Shown in pieces: positions 12,801 to 23,700 of a stretch of DNA of 64,000 nt. Positions within the stretch are counted from its first letter, which is position 1. The number at the start of each line of letters is the position of its first letter. Position numbers and translations under genes: made by a program. This DNA comes from Asterochloris sp. CNOR1 (Eukaryota; Chlorophyta; Trebouxiophyceae; Trebouxiales; Trebouxiaceae). The notes beneath the pieces were generated by a model that saw only the letters and a list, made by a program, of their open reading frames with translations, was not told the origin of the DNA and did no database searches. Location of the stretch: NCBI GenBank assembly GCA_963969365.1, contig OZ017760.1, positions 1,984,001 to 2,048,000 on the forward strand, read 5' to 3'.

Positions 12801-14245
12801 GGGGCTGGCCTGCCTGCTGCTGGCCACGCTGCGCTGGCGCATTGGGCCTGCCTATGTGGACGACGCAGAGGTGGCTGCCCAAGTGGCAGCTGTGGCCCCC
12901 ATCTCTGCAGTCTACCAGATTCCTGACGGCATCTACTGCCTGGCCTCGGGCGTGCTCAGGTGAGCTGTGATGGTTGCTCAGCAGGCGGGGTATGCGCTGT
13001 GTGCAGCAAGGATGCCCAGGCAGACTGGGCCCACACTGATGCCTGCGTGGCTGTTGGACGGACAACTCTGGCAGGCAGCAAACTGAAGGAGTCCGCGGCA
13101 AGGGTCCAAAGCAGAGCAGCTTGGCTGCCCCAGCCCATGCCAAGTGGTCCGATAGTGTCGCTCTGCAAAGCTGCGGGCTGTGAAGGTCCTTCCTCATTGG
13201 GCAACTGAGTTGCTGCCTCTCAGTGCCTGGACTTTGATTTTGCTGCAGGGGCCTGGGGAAGCAGGGGGCGCTTGCGTGGATCAACCTGATCAGCTTCTGG
13301 GCCGTGGGCGTCCCCACAGGGCTGACCCTGACCTTTCCCCTGCACTGGCGCCTCAGCGGCATCTGGTGGGGCATCGTCACAGGGGTCTCTGTGGCAGGTG
13401 AGCCCCTGTTCTTGTCTTGTCTTCCTGTCTCTCGGTTCTGTTCTTTCTGTCTGAGCAGGGCAGGCCCTGTGCTGGAGCTTGCCCTGCAACCATCCCAGCA
13501 GGCAGCTGGGGATGATTGCAAGTCATTACTTTTGCAACACGCAGCAAGGCACTGCCTTGGTAGCCCTGCTGCGCATGGCTTGCTACATCTGAGCTGACTG
13601 CTCCCCTGCTATGGCCTGCAGCTGTGTGCTGCCTGGTGGCCCTGTTGCGCATCGACTGGGAGACAGAGGCAGCAGATGCACACGCTGCGGCTACTGCTGA
13701 CATGGCGTCAGCTGAGTCCTCCGCGGGCACCAGCCCTACCTCGCCAGCTCAGATGCCAGCCCTCACCGGTATGACACAGCTTGCTGCTGCATACTGCTGT
13801 GTTTGGAAGTTACGAACTGTGCAGCCTGGCGGCAAGCTTGCCTCAGCTAAGACTGTCTGGCCCTCCCATGAAGGGGCAGATGCGGCGTACAAAACGCCCC
13901 AGGCGGCTGCTTCAGAAGTGTGCATGCAAGACAGCTCTGTCAGCTCAGCCAACCCTGTCAAGGGCCTGCATGCTGCGCTGCCTCGCGGCCGACCAGCAGT
14001 GCCTTCTTGCAGGGGACCTGGAGTCTGCAATGGCAACCCCAGAGTCCAGGTCTGGGAGGGCCACTCCCATCCGGAGGGTGCCCTCGCGAGGGAGTCGCGA
14101 CATTCCCATCGGCCACCCTGTGCTGGGCAGCTATGCAAGCAGCTGTCGCAGCTCGAGCAGCCTGGTTGACCGCAAACTGACAGGCGTCTTCGGCAGCCTG
14201 CAAGGTGTTGACCCCATCTCGCGAAGCTTTGCGCCTCACCACTAG
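6886..14245 (+). CDS. MATE-family multidrug/toxin efflux transporter
   Basis: A multi-exon gene for a multi-pass MATE exporter, which in plants and algae moves organic cations, flavonoids or citrate out of the cytosol in exchange for H+ or Na+. The exon model is 6886-7101, 7192-7279, 8199-8386, 8864-8935, 9641-9803, 10620-10855, 11534-11654, 11956-12102, 12767-12959, 13249-13397, 13622-13768 and 14013-14245. Phases agree throughout and give 650 residues. Diagnostic MATE motifs are ALDTLGSQAHGKG near residue 106 and IRVGNLLGSYQP near residue 393 (family form RVSNELGA). Exon 6 encodes an acidic, Gln/Glu-rich loop of about 60 residues, and the last exon a Ser/Arg-rich tail; these explain the length against the usual ~500. 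The first intron uses GC-AG. The acceptor of exon 7 is the least certain. Substrate and membrane cannot be told from sequence. Confidence 0.88.
7810..8600 (+). repeat. Degraded copies of MATE exon 3 in flanking introns
   Basis: The exon at 8199-8386 contains GCAGCCAGGCTCATGGCAAG and GGTGCTGGCCTGCTGC. Related but broken copies lie upstream at about 7815-7860 (AGCAGCCAGGCCCATGCAG) and 7990-8050 (GGCCAGGCCGATGGCAAGCA, then GGGCTGGCCTGCTGCTG). Another lies downstream at 8531-8590 (ATCGCCCTGTGGTGGCCTGACA, matching the end of the exon). None keeps the reading frame. Confidence 0.7.
10947..11042 (+). repeat. Near-complete ghost of MATE exon 6 with splice-like ends
   Basis: This 96-base block repeats the acidic-loop exon at 10620-10855: CCAGCAGGAGGAGCAG, then a GATGA(G/A)GTCC-like stretch, then CAGTACAC(C/T)GTGA. 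It begins after TGTTTCAG and ends before GTGAGC, so it has plausible acceptor and donor sites. Read in the phase required by its neighbours it hits a TGA, so inclusion would truncate the protein. It is either a decayed duplicate or a poison-type cassette exon. Confidence 0.65.
12433..12766 (+). repeat. Four degraded tandem copies of the start of MATE exon 9
   Basis: Units of about 82 bp precede the true exon start at 12767. The recurring pattern is a CTGCAG-like acceptor, CATCGCCGCC-type bases, GTCACAGGCACTGCCTTCA, then GGCTGCCCTGCCTGCTGCTG. Copies begin near 12433, 12515, 12597 and 12678, and the functional copy runs from about 12760 into the exon. Only the last keeps the reading frame into the transmembrane and VDD-containing segment. 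Confidence 0.75.
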
Positions 14246-14514
14246 TCGCCTCACCACTACTTTCTTAGCCAGACCTTAGAACATGACTCAGTATTCAAAA
14301 AATGATGTCACAGCAGTGCTGTTCAGCCCAAGACACGTCTCGCTCGGTGTCCAGTGTGCCAGTGGTGCCTTGTGATTGATACATATCATGCCCTCTTATG
14401 ACAGTCACCCCTGCGGCCAGTAGCCGCATTTCACGTTTGCAGCGCTCCATGTCATCTCTTGGTAGAAATAGCTAGAGAAACAGCAACTTCTTCCTCTACT
14501 TATCACCAGTCATT

Positions 14515-14860
14515 TGGAAAGCCATGTCTCAGAGGCAGCACTGGCATGGGATGCAGATGCCAGCAGAGGCTTGGCAGAGCAAGGTCAGCAGCTTGAGCAG
14601 CCTCACCAAGCTGACACTGATCAGATTCTTCATGAAGAACTAGGATTCGGTGCTGGGGGAAGTAGGCATGCAGGGCGCCCTGCGGCAGCTGCCAGCGCTG
14701 CACTCCCTGCACTGCCCAGTCATGTTGACATGGCAACATTGTTGGAAGGGCTGGGTTTGCTCAAGGCCTGGCGTGGTGGGCTACCAACAAGTCAAGAAGC
14801 TTGGACAGCAGGTGTGCCTCATGGATGGCCTGACTCTTTGACAGCCTTGCATTAGCTGCA
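14515..14860 (+). pseudogene. Decayed 5' copy of the F-box/leucine-rich gene
   Basis: The segment from 14519 (CATGTCTCAGAGGCAGCACTGG, then GCAGATGCCAGCAGAGGCTTGGCA, AGCAGCTTGAGCAGCCTCACCAAGCTGA) is a diverged copy of 15990-16090 in the gene downstream. It continues through the equivalents of the bases coding for HVLRQL and LLQSLNCL. Its reading frame is interrupted, and the F-box part is not found beside it. It looks like a tandem duplicate that lost function. Confidence 0.65.
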
Positions 14861-15178
14861 CAGCTGAGACTCCACATGCATCCCCAGATGAGGATGCAGA
14901 GTTGACAAGAGCTGCATCTTCCTGAAGCCATGCAGTAACTGCATAGATTGCTGTGCCAGCCATGCCTGCTTAGCTTCAGTCTTCTGCCTCAAGCAGTTTT
15001 GCCTGTCCGACAGGTCCCCCTTTCTCTCACCTTACCATATCTGCCAGGCACGCCTGGCTCTTGTTTGGACAGATGTCATGAAGTCCGCGTCAAGGACTGT
15101 AGTTCAATGCTGAGACTTGTCGGGGCCAGCAGACAACAAGCTGGTTTTGCACAGGCTGCCTGACAACTCTGGCATAGC

Positions 15179-16945
15179 ATGAGCACCATGGATCAGGGCA
15201 GCAGCTCAGATGAGGGTGTGCTGGCACCTCCAGTGGGGCGCCTCGATCTGCTGTGTGAAGTGCGCCCTTCATTGATCAGGTAGCTCCTGCTGGTTCTGCC
15301 TTCAACAGTGGTCAGGGTGATGTCGCGCAGTGCCAGATCAGGTCTCCCAATCTATCAATGTGCTGTTGCAGCCTCTAGGCCTCCCCACAGACATCTTCCG
15401 GCGTGTGCTTGCAAAGGCAGTGCAGCAGCATGGCACTGCATCCAGCCTGAGGCTCACCAGCCGCAGCCTAGCACATGAATGTGGAGCAGCGCTGGTGACA
15501 GGTAAGACAGCGTGCCAAGCACAGAATTCTCCGTCCTTGCAGGGGGTGCACGATGCTGCTCTGCCCCTTTAGCTTCAAAGTGAGCTGCTGTACTCAGACA
15601 TTGCAGGCACCCTTTCCTGGAGGTACCACAGCTGTACTTAGTGACCTTGAGAGGAATAGAGTCCTCAAGAGCAAGAGAGTCTGAGCGAAGAGAGTTTCAG
15701 CACTGGCTGTGGCAAGTGGCGTCCTCCAGCGCGCCTTCCCCAACAGCACCCTCAAGCTGGACGACTTCACCAGCACAGCAGGAGATGCGGACACTGCGGA
15801 CATTCATCACCTGCTCAGGTGCACAGAGCTCAGGAGTATCACTTTCTGCCTCCACCCACGGGTGACAATCAGCTCTGGCAAGCCATCGCCGCTCTGGGCA
15901 CGCTACATGGCAGCCGCTTGCAGCTCTAGGCAAGCAGATCTGCTTGCCGTCTTACCATAACGGCATGCTGTGGGCAGAGCCTTCGCTGGCCGCTCACGTC
16001 TCAGAGGCGAAACTGGAGTGGGGTGCAGACACCAGCAGGCGCTTGGCAGGCCATGTCAGCAGCTTGAGCAGCCTCACCAAGCTGATGCTGCCCAGTCACG
16101 ACCCAGTGCTGGAGTCAGCAGGCATGCTGCACGTCCTGCGGCAGCTGTCACTGCTGCAGTCCCTGAACTGCCTGGCCGACATCATGCAGACACTGCTGGA
16201 AGATTCAGTCCCCCGCAGCTGGCCACTGCTGACAGAGCTGCAGCGCGGCAAGGCTGTTGGCACCATGATGGACGCCTGTGACTCACCAGACTGGTCCCTT
16301 GTGGAGCAGCAGTGTCCCCAGCTGCAGGCACTGGCCATGGACAATGCCATCCCACTGTGCCTGACGGCCCTGACCAGCCTGACCTGCCAATACTGGCTGC
16401 CCCAACACACAGGCAGCTTTCAGTGCGCTCAGCTGCGCCGCCTCCATGTGCTGTGGGAAGCTGATCTCAGCTTGCTGCCCAGCGCACTTACAAGCCTCTC
16501 CCTGAGCTCTGTTCGTGGGCGGCCTTTCGCAGTCATGCGCAACCTTCAGCGTGACCTTCAACATCAGCACCTGAGAAGCCAGCAGTTCCTGGTTCACATC
16601 TGTTTCGCGTCTCTGCTGCCGGGCCTTTCATCAGTCCAGGGCCTTATGCCAGCCCTTCACACTGTTCTAGCCACTTCTGTGACATCTGTTGAGCTCTCTA
16701 TTCATCCGCGAGCCTTCTCCCTACCCAACCCGGACGGCAGCATGGCTGGGCAACACTTCCATAACCTTGGTGTATGGTTCCCACAATTGCAGCGCTTGCA
16801 CATTCACTTGCACTGCAGACCACCAGCTGAAGGGGTCCTAATATCAGCTGCATGGCTCCCAGCGCACTGCAGACTTGTTGTCACGCACAAGTTTGGTGTC
16901 CCAGTCCGTATTGTGAAATATCCCCCTGGCTGCATGCCCTGCTGA
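15179..16945 (+). CDS. F-box-like / leucine-rich repeat protein
   Basis: The model starts at 15179 (MSTMDQGSSSDEG). An exon carrying LGLPTDIFRRVLAKAV and SLRLTSRSLAHECG has the layout of an F-box: a Leu-Pro start, a helix, then the R-L-x-S-R-x-L turn. Further exons include one from about 15701 and a long one from about 15944 to the stop at 16945. The long exon is rich in Leu at spacing typical of LRR proteins (SLSSLTKLMLP, LRQLSLLQSLNCL, LTALTSLTC, LPSALTSLSLSS, FPQLQRLHIHLH). Such proteins usually select substrates for SCF ubiquitin ligases and are abundant in trebouxiophytes. Between 15880 and 15945 the frame changes without a clear intron, so a sequencing error, a tiny intron or a real frameshift is possible. 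The first exon junction is also uncertain. Confidence 0.6.
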
Positions 16946-16956
16946 TGAACTAACCA

Positions 16957-16966
16957 TGTAATGTAA
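16957..16966 (+). terminator. Candidate poly(A) signal, doubled TGTAA
   Basis: TGTAATGTAA lies 12 bases after the F-box gene stop. TGTAA is the common green-algal polyadenylation signal. The implied 3' untranslated region is short, and a later signal could be used instead. Confidence 0.5.
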
Positions 16967-17759
16967 AGGGCACGCGTTCAAGCCTAAGGTGCACCTTTGC
17001 ATCTGCAGCATCAAACAGGCACAGCGTTAGGCCACTGGTCTGCTGTGCGATTATTGCACTTGTACTGGTCCTCAGCTTATGACCTGTTAGCCAATGCAAG
17101 CAGAGCATCTGCCTCCTGCAAGCTTGGGCCTGGCTAGTGCTGCATCACCATTGAACTGTTAGCTTCAGAACCCTGTGCTCTGCCACACATCACTGCTGCA
17201 GGCCGCGGTTCAAATTGATGTACAAAGAATTCCTCATGTACAGGACAATGGCATGCACAGTAGCATTTCGTGGCTGTTCCATGCCTCAAGTTTGCTGGTC
17301 TGTGCTGGCAGAGGCGCTGCAGAGCACAAATTAGAATGCCTGTAGCGTTTACAGCAGCCCCTGTTGAGAAACTATGGTGCTGCTATTTTGGGCGATCACA
17401 TGGTCCAACACAGGGCATGCTAGCATAAAGGTGACTGGTACACAATGCCCTAACAGCCTTGTGTCACTCGCCTCAATATTTAATTTCAGAGCACTGAAGC
17501 ACAAGGCCAAAAGTGCCATCAACTTCTTCAAGGTGGGCATGTATGGAATGTAGAAACATTCTTCGCATGGCACGGGTACAGCTGGTTTGCGAAGACAAAT
17601 CAGCTGACTACACTAGCTTCAAGGCATCAAAAGCCCTCTTGAACAGCCCAGCTCTGAGGCTGCTGCTCAGACAGACAAGGGGGTGATGTAGTTCAAACCT
17701 CATTTTGTGGACATCCTACCATTGATGCTGAGGTGTACTGCTCAGCCAGCTGCATGACA
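16967..17759. other. Intergenic stretch, nothing recognised
   Basis: About 0.8 kb between the F-box gene (+) and the 3' end of the kinase gene (-), a convergent arrangement. Only short open frames are present. No repeats, RNA genes or promoter signals were recognised. Confidence 0.6.
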
Positions 17760-17764
17760 TTACA
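17760..17764 (-). terminator. Candidate poly(A) signal TGTAA of the kinase gene
   Basis: TTACA on the plus strand reads TGTAA on the coding strand, about 27 bases after the kinase stop codon at 17791-17793. Confidence 0.45.
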
Positions 17765-17790
17765 GGAGGGAGGGAGGCGCCCAAATACAC

Positions 17791-20700
17791 TCACACAAGA
17801 TCAGGCATGACAAGGAAGGCCATCTCACTTGCAACTTGCGCCATGGTCGGCCTATCACTCGGCAAGAGGCTCAGGCAGCGTTTGACAACGCCAGTGACTG
17901 TGGTCCCCAGCTCAGCCTCCACCTGCAGAGGCACCTGAGCTGTCAGCCAGGCACACTGACTGCATTGAAGTTGGGCAGCGCTGCGCAGGAGGGCCGCATG
18001 TGCAACCAGCGGCGTCCAGGCAGCTTCCAGCAGCAATCAGTAGAACGCACGCTGCATGCCAGACCACGACATGATCAGGCTGAAGCACTGGCCGCTGGAT
18101 GCTGTCAAGCAGTGCCAGCATCCCAAGCCGCCAAGTATCAGCGCCTGCAAGCTCCACTGCAGCCCAACCATGGTATGTAGGATGCCATCAGCCCACAGCA
18201 AGCCCGCCACGCTCACATCAGTCCAGGTGATGTTGAGGCCGTCCCCCGCCTGGGCCAACAGGAGATCAAGCCTCATCGCCTGTGCCACCCTGCCCACACC
18301 CTGCAGTGAGCAACACTTCACCTATCAGACCTGGGTTTCACACGAGGTAAAGCGGCTTTTCTCCTGCTACTTGCGACATCATTGCCAAGCATGCTCGCAT
18401 GCAGCCCGCTCAAGTGAGGCAGCAGGTGGCAGTGGCCCTGACCCCAGTCATTGCCGCAATGTGTTCCCTGTTTATGCTGGTAAAGTGCTGTGCTTACAGT
18501 GTCCCAATCATGGTGGATTAGCGCTCTGTCAACCCAGGCATTTTGCGCAGCCATCTCGAGGGCTGTCGCCCCCAGTGCCCAGACCTGCAGCAGTGCATAC
18601 TCCTTCAGAGGACGCTTTGGCACAGCGCAATGCATTGGGTGCTTCCTTTGTTCGATTGTGTGTAGCATGGCAGCGGCAGCCTGTGCTGCAGTTGCCAACT
18701 GAGATGCAGAGTCACAAAGGCCACAGAAGGGCAGCTGCGCACGTGTGGCACAAAAAGGCAGGCACATCTGCTGCTGCTGGAACAGAGGCCCTGGCACATA
18801 ATTTTCTGCTGCACTGGCTGGCAGGGGCACCCACGCAGCAGCTTACACCCTGCACGTAGCCACTGTTACAACTGGTGATCAGGTTGCCCCCCCCCATCCC
18901 CCCACCCCCACATTGCCAGGCAATCACAGCAGCTCACATCCCGCGCAGGGTCAGCTGGCAAGGTGATGTCGGCCGGGAAGGGGTACGGCTCATTGGCTAG
19001 CTTCAATGCCATCTCCGGCGTCATGTAGGGAGCGCACAGGCTGCAGCCAAAGGGGCAGGGTTTGGTGTGCAGACAGAGGTTTGCCCTTGAGGTTCAGCCC
19101 TGAGCCTGCACTCCAGTTTGCTGCAGGTTGGCTCTCAGGCTAAGCCGTCCAGTTTGATGCAATGCAGCCCTGAGACCACTGCAGTTGGGTGCAGGCTGCT
19201 CCATGGGCAGGCAGTGGCGCATTGCCTTGAAGCCATGCACAGGTCACAGGCCAATGGACATCTGTTAGGGGTGCTGGCAGAGATGCCACGTCTGGAATTC
19301 TGGTCTGCATGCATCGGGTGCAGGCAGGTGGGTAGGCACTGACAGTCCTGGCAGAGCATCAGCCTTGCATGGAGCCCAGAGGGTGGCTGCCAAACGCAGT
19401 ACAGGCACCGGCTCCGCTCAGCAGAGGGGCTGCTGGGCCATGCAGGACAGGCATGCCCCAGCCAAGCTCATGCAGATCTCCTGCAAACCCTGAGGGCCAC
19501 CAGCCTTCTGTGTCAGGCGAGGTTGGCTGCTGGCACCGTTCTTGGCTCATGTGTGGTGATGGGTGCCCTGAAGGCACCAAGTGCCAGCACACAGCCTCCA
19601 AACTATGAGTTACCTGCTTGCCTTGCATGGACCGTTGCTGGCATGCACCAAAGCAGCAGTCACAGCACAAAAGGGGCCCAAACTTCCAAAGAGGTTATGG
19701 CATCGACATCACAGCACTTGCCATCGTCTGTGTTACTCACTGGCTGCAGCAAAGTGCTGCTCAGTCAGCTCTGATACGGCAAGCCACAGAAGCTGCGCTT
19801 TCCAAGCGCAAGTTGCAATGTGTGCTTGTGCAGTGCTTGCAAACTGATGTGAGTACAACCCACGCTGGCAACTGACAAGCCTGGTTCAGCGCACTAACCC
19901 AGGGCTGGCAGATGTCACACCTAGGGCTGGCAGATGCCAGCAGTGCTCACGACTCCACTCACCCTCCCACAATGTTTGCCTCGCTGTTCTTGGCGACGCT
20001 GTTTCCAAAGTCAATGACCTTGAAGATACAGCGGACGCTCTGCCCATTCTTTTTTCGGTGGTACCAGCCAATCTGCAGGGCAGCAACATGATGCTTGTGA
20101 GGAGTGATGTGCTGTGCAAGCAGGGACTTCCCCTCTGCTGAGCCCAGCCGTGCAAAGCTGGGGGTGAGCGCCTGATGTCATGCAGGTAGAGGCCACTGTG
20201 TGGAAGCAGCAGATGCATGCAGTTGTCTGATGGATGGGATTGCCAACCTATTGGGGCAAGCCGTGCTGGACATGGCTTGCCCCACGCTGGACGTCCTTTT
20301 CAGGTTGGTATCACGGTATGCAGGCACAAGCTGCCATGCAGGAGCTGTGGCTGCAGCGCACGAGAGCACAAACCGCCTCAAAAGGCACCATCAGGAGATC
20401 ACTTATCTGCAGAGGGGCAGGTGGTGACGCGCTGTGGCCCAGCTGGTCCACAGCCCAAGGGCTGCACTGTGGTACGCAACAGTGCAGTGCAGACAACATG
20501 TGCAAGGACATGAACAGGTGCGGGCACGGCCAGGCAGGACGCTCACGTTGTTGGGCTTCAAATCGCAGGGGACCAGGTTGGCGCCGTGCAGGTGGTGGAG
20601 CCCGCTGGCCACGTCGTGCAGCATCTGCTGGATGTCGGCCTTACCCATGCTTCTGCAGCCACACGACACAAACTGTGGGCAAACATGGGTTTTCCGGACC

Positions 20701-23700
20701 AGCAGCAGCAGTGCCCCCAGCATCAGGCATCTGCAGTGGTGTGTGGGGGGCCCATGCCAGCGCCTGTGTGCCACCTGTTGGACTGCCTCCACTGCCTGCA
20801 GCAGCAACATGTGCAGATCATGATGAGGTAGTGAAGGACCATGACAGCTGCAGGTGTGCCATGCTCATCAGGCATCTGCAGTGGCGCATGGCAAAGCCTC
20901 CCAAGACCTGCTTGCTGATGACTGGGCTGACATCTCTGACAGACCACATCAAGCAGACCACACCAAGCAGCACTGATGCAGAAGAGCTGGCGCGACAGTG
21001 GCCGCACCATTATGCAACTGCATGCAGCCGACTCTGCAGCCTGGAAGCCAGCTTCTGTGAGAGGCCCAGTGCCTCGCCCAATAGTTCTGTGCCTCCTCAT
21101 GCCTATGCCTCACTGGCACGTAGCCCTTGTGCAGCTGCATGCAGCAGCCTGCCCGTCAGCCAGGTGGCAAGCTTACCCGTCGCTTTGCCGTGGCACAGTG
21201 TCAAGGGTGCCATCCAGGTGCTCCATCAGCATCATGTACCCAGTGCCAGCCACGTGAGTCAGCCCATAGGACTGCAGGCAGGGCACTGCAAGGTCAACAT
21301 CCCAGAAGGCTGGAATGCACTCATGACGGCACAGCCCTGGGCAAGCCGGGCTGTGGCAGACCACCTCATATCTGACCCAGCCTGATGGCTGCATACAAAC
21401 ACAGCAGCCAGTCAGCCGGCAGGGGAGTTTGCACTCAGCAGTCTCAGGCAGCCAAGGAGAAGCCGCACACTGCCTGGCAGTCAACTGAGCTGCCAGCAGG
21501 GGCAGCTGGCAGGAGACAGGCAGGCAGCAGGCCAGGCAGCTGGCACCGTCACTCAGTGTCACAACAGGCAGATATGCAAGGTGCATACAGGCCACGGCTA
21601 CACGCGGGACAGCATGCAGTCAGCGGGCATGCAGCAGTGAAGAGGGATGACTCCAACGACAGGATCCCACAAGGCCTAACAAAATAACACAAAAATCAGG
21701 CTGGAATCAGTCACAGCGCGGCCGCAGGCCTTGTGCAGACAGAGTGCAGTGCCTTGCCCGCAGCAGACTGCACACTGCATTGGCAGGCCTGGGTGCCCAC
21801 TTCCCTGAAGCAATGCAAAGTCAAGCTGCAGCAATGTGCGGGAGCTGCACCTGGGCAACGAGCCATGAGAACAGACTGCAGCAAAGCTGGGCCTCTGCAG
21901 GCTGTGCACTCATCCATGCAATGCACTCAAGGGGCAGAATGGTATTGCCTGCTGCTGCGCACCCTCTTTTGCAATGCAAGGATGGGGAGGGGTACACTTC
22001 TTGATGGGCTTGAGTCAGCAAAAGGCATGTGGAGCTGGCAGGGAGCCTGCCTGATATCGCACAAATGCCTCTGCGTCAGCCTGGAAGCCAATACACAGGA
22101 GGATGTGGCACGCTGTCGCTTATGCTGACTGAGCCAGCTGGCTTGTGCAGATGCTGAATGCAGGTGCGCATCCGCCTGCGCCACACAGCTGGGGCCAGAG
22201 AGGGATAGCTGCGTGCCGCCCCTGCTGAGGCATGCAGCCAACGTCCCCTTTTCTGCAGACGCTGAATGCTGCAGCGCACCAACCTGGGCAATGTAGGGGT
22301 TGGATGGGATGCGCCTGTTGGTGCTAGCTTCAACGCGGATCGCGTCGGGATTGGTGAGGCTGCGCTTGAGGACCACCGCTCCAAAGCCTTCGACGCAGCA
22401 CAGAAAGACTGCGCCGCAGCTGCCGCTGCCGAGGCGCTTTGCGTGGGCTACCCCCGCCTGCAGCGCCTGCAGTAGGGGGGTTCAGGAGGGTTCAGTGTCT
22501 GGGCGGGCCCCATGCTGTGCCACCTCCTGAAAGCAGCCTTTCGCCAGTCACCAGCACCTCTGTGCTGCTGCACACAACCGTCTACAGTGCCCAGCTGCAA
22601 GAAGAGCATGCCAACTCCCTGTGCTGGCCTGAGTTGGTGTCTGGGCACGTGATCAAGGCCTGTGTGTGGCGGGCGCAAGTTTCACCAAAGGCATGATGCA
22701 ACCTGCACTGTGCGGCCTCGCTGGACCATCAACACAGCAGTGAGCCTCCTCACCAGTGGATCCACGACATGCACGGCCTGCTTCCGTGCCACGCTGTCCT
22801 CGAGATGCTGCACATATGCCTGCTCCTGTGCCAGTTCAGCCTCCAGCTCACGCACACGTGCGGCGGCCCTCTCTCGCTGCTCCCGGGTGAGGGCCACCAT
22901 GCGCCTACCCGAATCCCGGGCAGCGGCCAGCCAGCTCTCAGCCTGTGCCCGCTCGCGCTGAGCCTGGGCCAATTCATTCATGAGCCGCTCCTGCTCAGTT
23001 GCAACCACAGCTGCAGCCTGCTGCTGGATCCTTGCCTCTTCGACCTGCTGCAGGGCGCCGGCTACAATCTGAGCAGCCAGGGCAGCAGCTGCCTTCTGCT
23101 GGATGTGGACGCCGTCAGCCAGCTGCTTGATGTGGGCATCGGCTGCCTGCTGCTGGACGACGGCCACTGCATCCAGCTGCTGGATCAGAAAGGCAGGCAC
23201 GCCGGCTCCCGCGGCTACTACCTGGATCTGCTGCATGATGGTCTGCTGCTGAGTGGCCTCCCCTGCTGTCAGACACTGGCCGTGGGCAGCCAGCCTGATA
23301 GCCTGCTTGATGGCCAGGTCCTGCAGCTGTACAGCCAGCAGCCGCGCATCCCGCTCCCGATCCTGCGCAACAGTGGCCAGCTTTCTTGTGAGGAAGATCC
23401 TTCATGCAGTCAGCTCCTAGAGCATTGGCGGCAGCGCCAACAGCTGCTAAGACAGCTGTCAAGCGACAGAGTTTGCGCAGCAGGAACAGCTGCTGAGACA
23501 GCTGTCAAGCGACAGAGTTTGAGCAGCAGCGCAATTGGTTTGCCACCTGAGGCTGATGAACACGCTCATCAGGCAGAGGCAGTCAGAACACCTGCTGCAG
23601 GCAGCCCATAGAGCTGCTGGAGATTACCACATGCAGCTCTTGAGCATTTGCCATCCACAACACAGCCCTTACCAGGAGATGATCCCTCTCCTCTGCAGCC

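Noticed and set aside
12715-13521. Minus-strand open frame of 268 codons
   Set aside because: It overlaps two MATE exons whose splice phases and family motifs agree on the plus strand.
18880-18912. C-rich tract near the kinase activation-segment exon
   Set aside because: A simple mononucleotide/CCCCA microsatellite within an intron; not telomeric and without evident function.
20234-21385. Plus-strand open frame of 383 codons
   Set aside because: It lies antisense to three well-supported kinase exons with DLKPNN and hinge motifs; its composition is that of a complementary frame of CAG-rich sequence and it shows no domain.
22769-23611. Plus-strand open frame of 280 codons rich in Leu and Cys
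   Set aside because: It is the complement of the large coiled-coil exon of the kinase gene; Gln/Ala codons read as Leu/Cys/Ser on the other strand.
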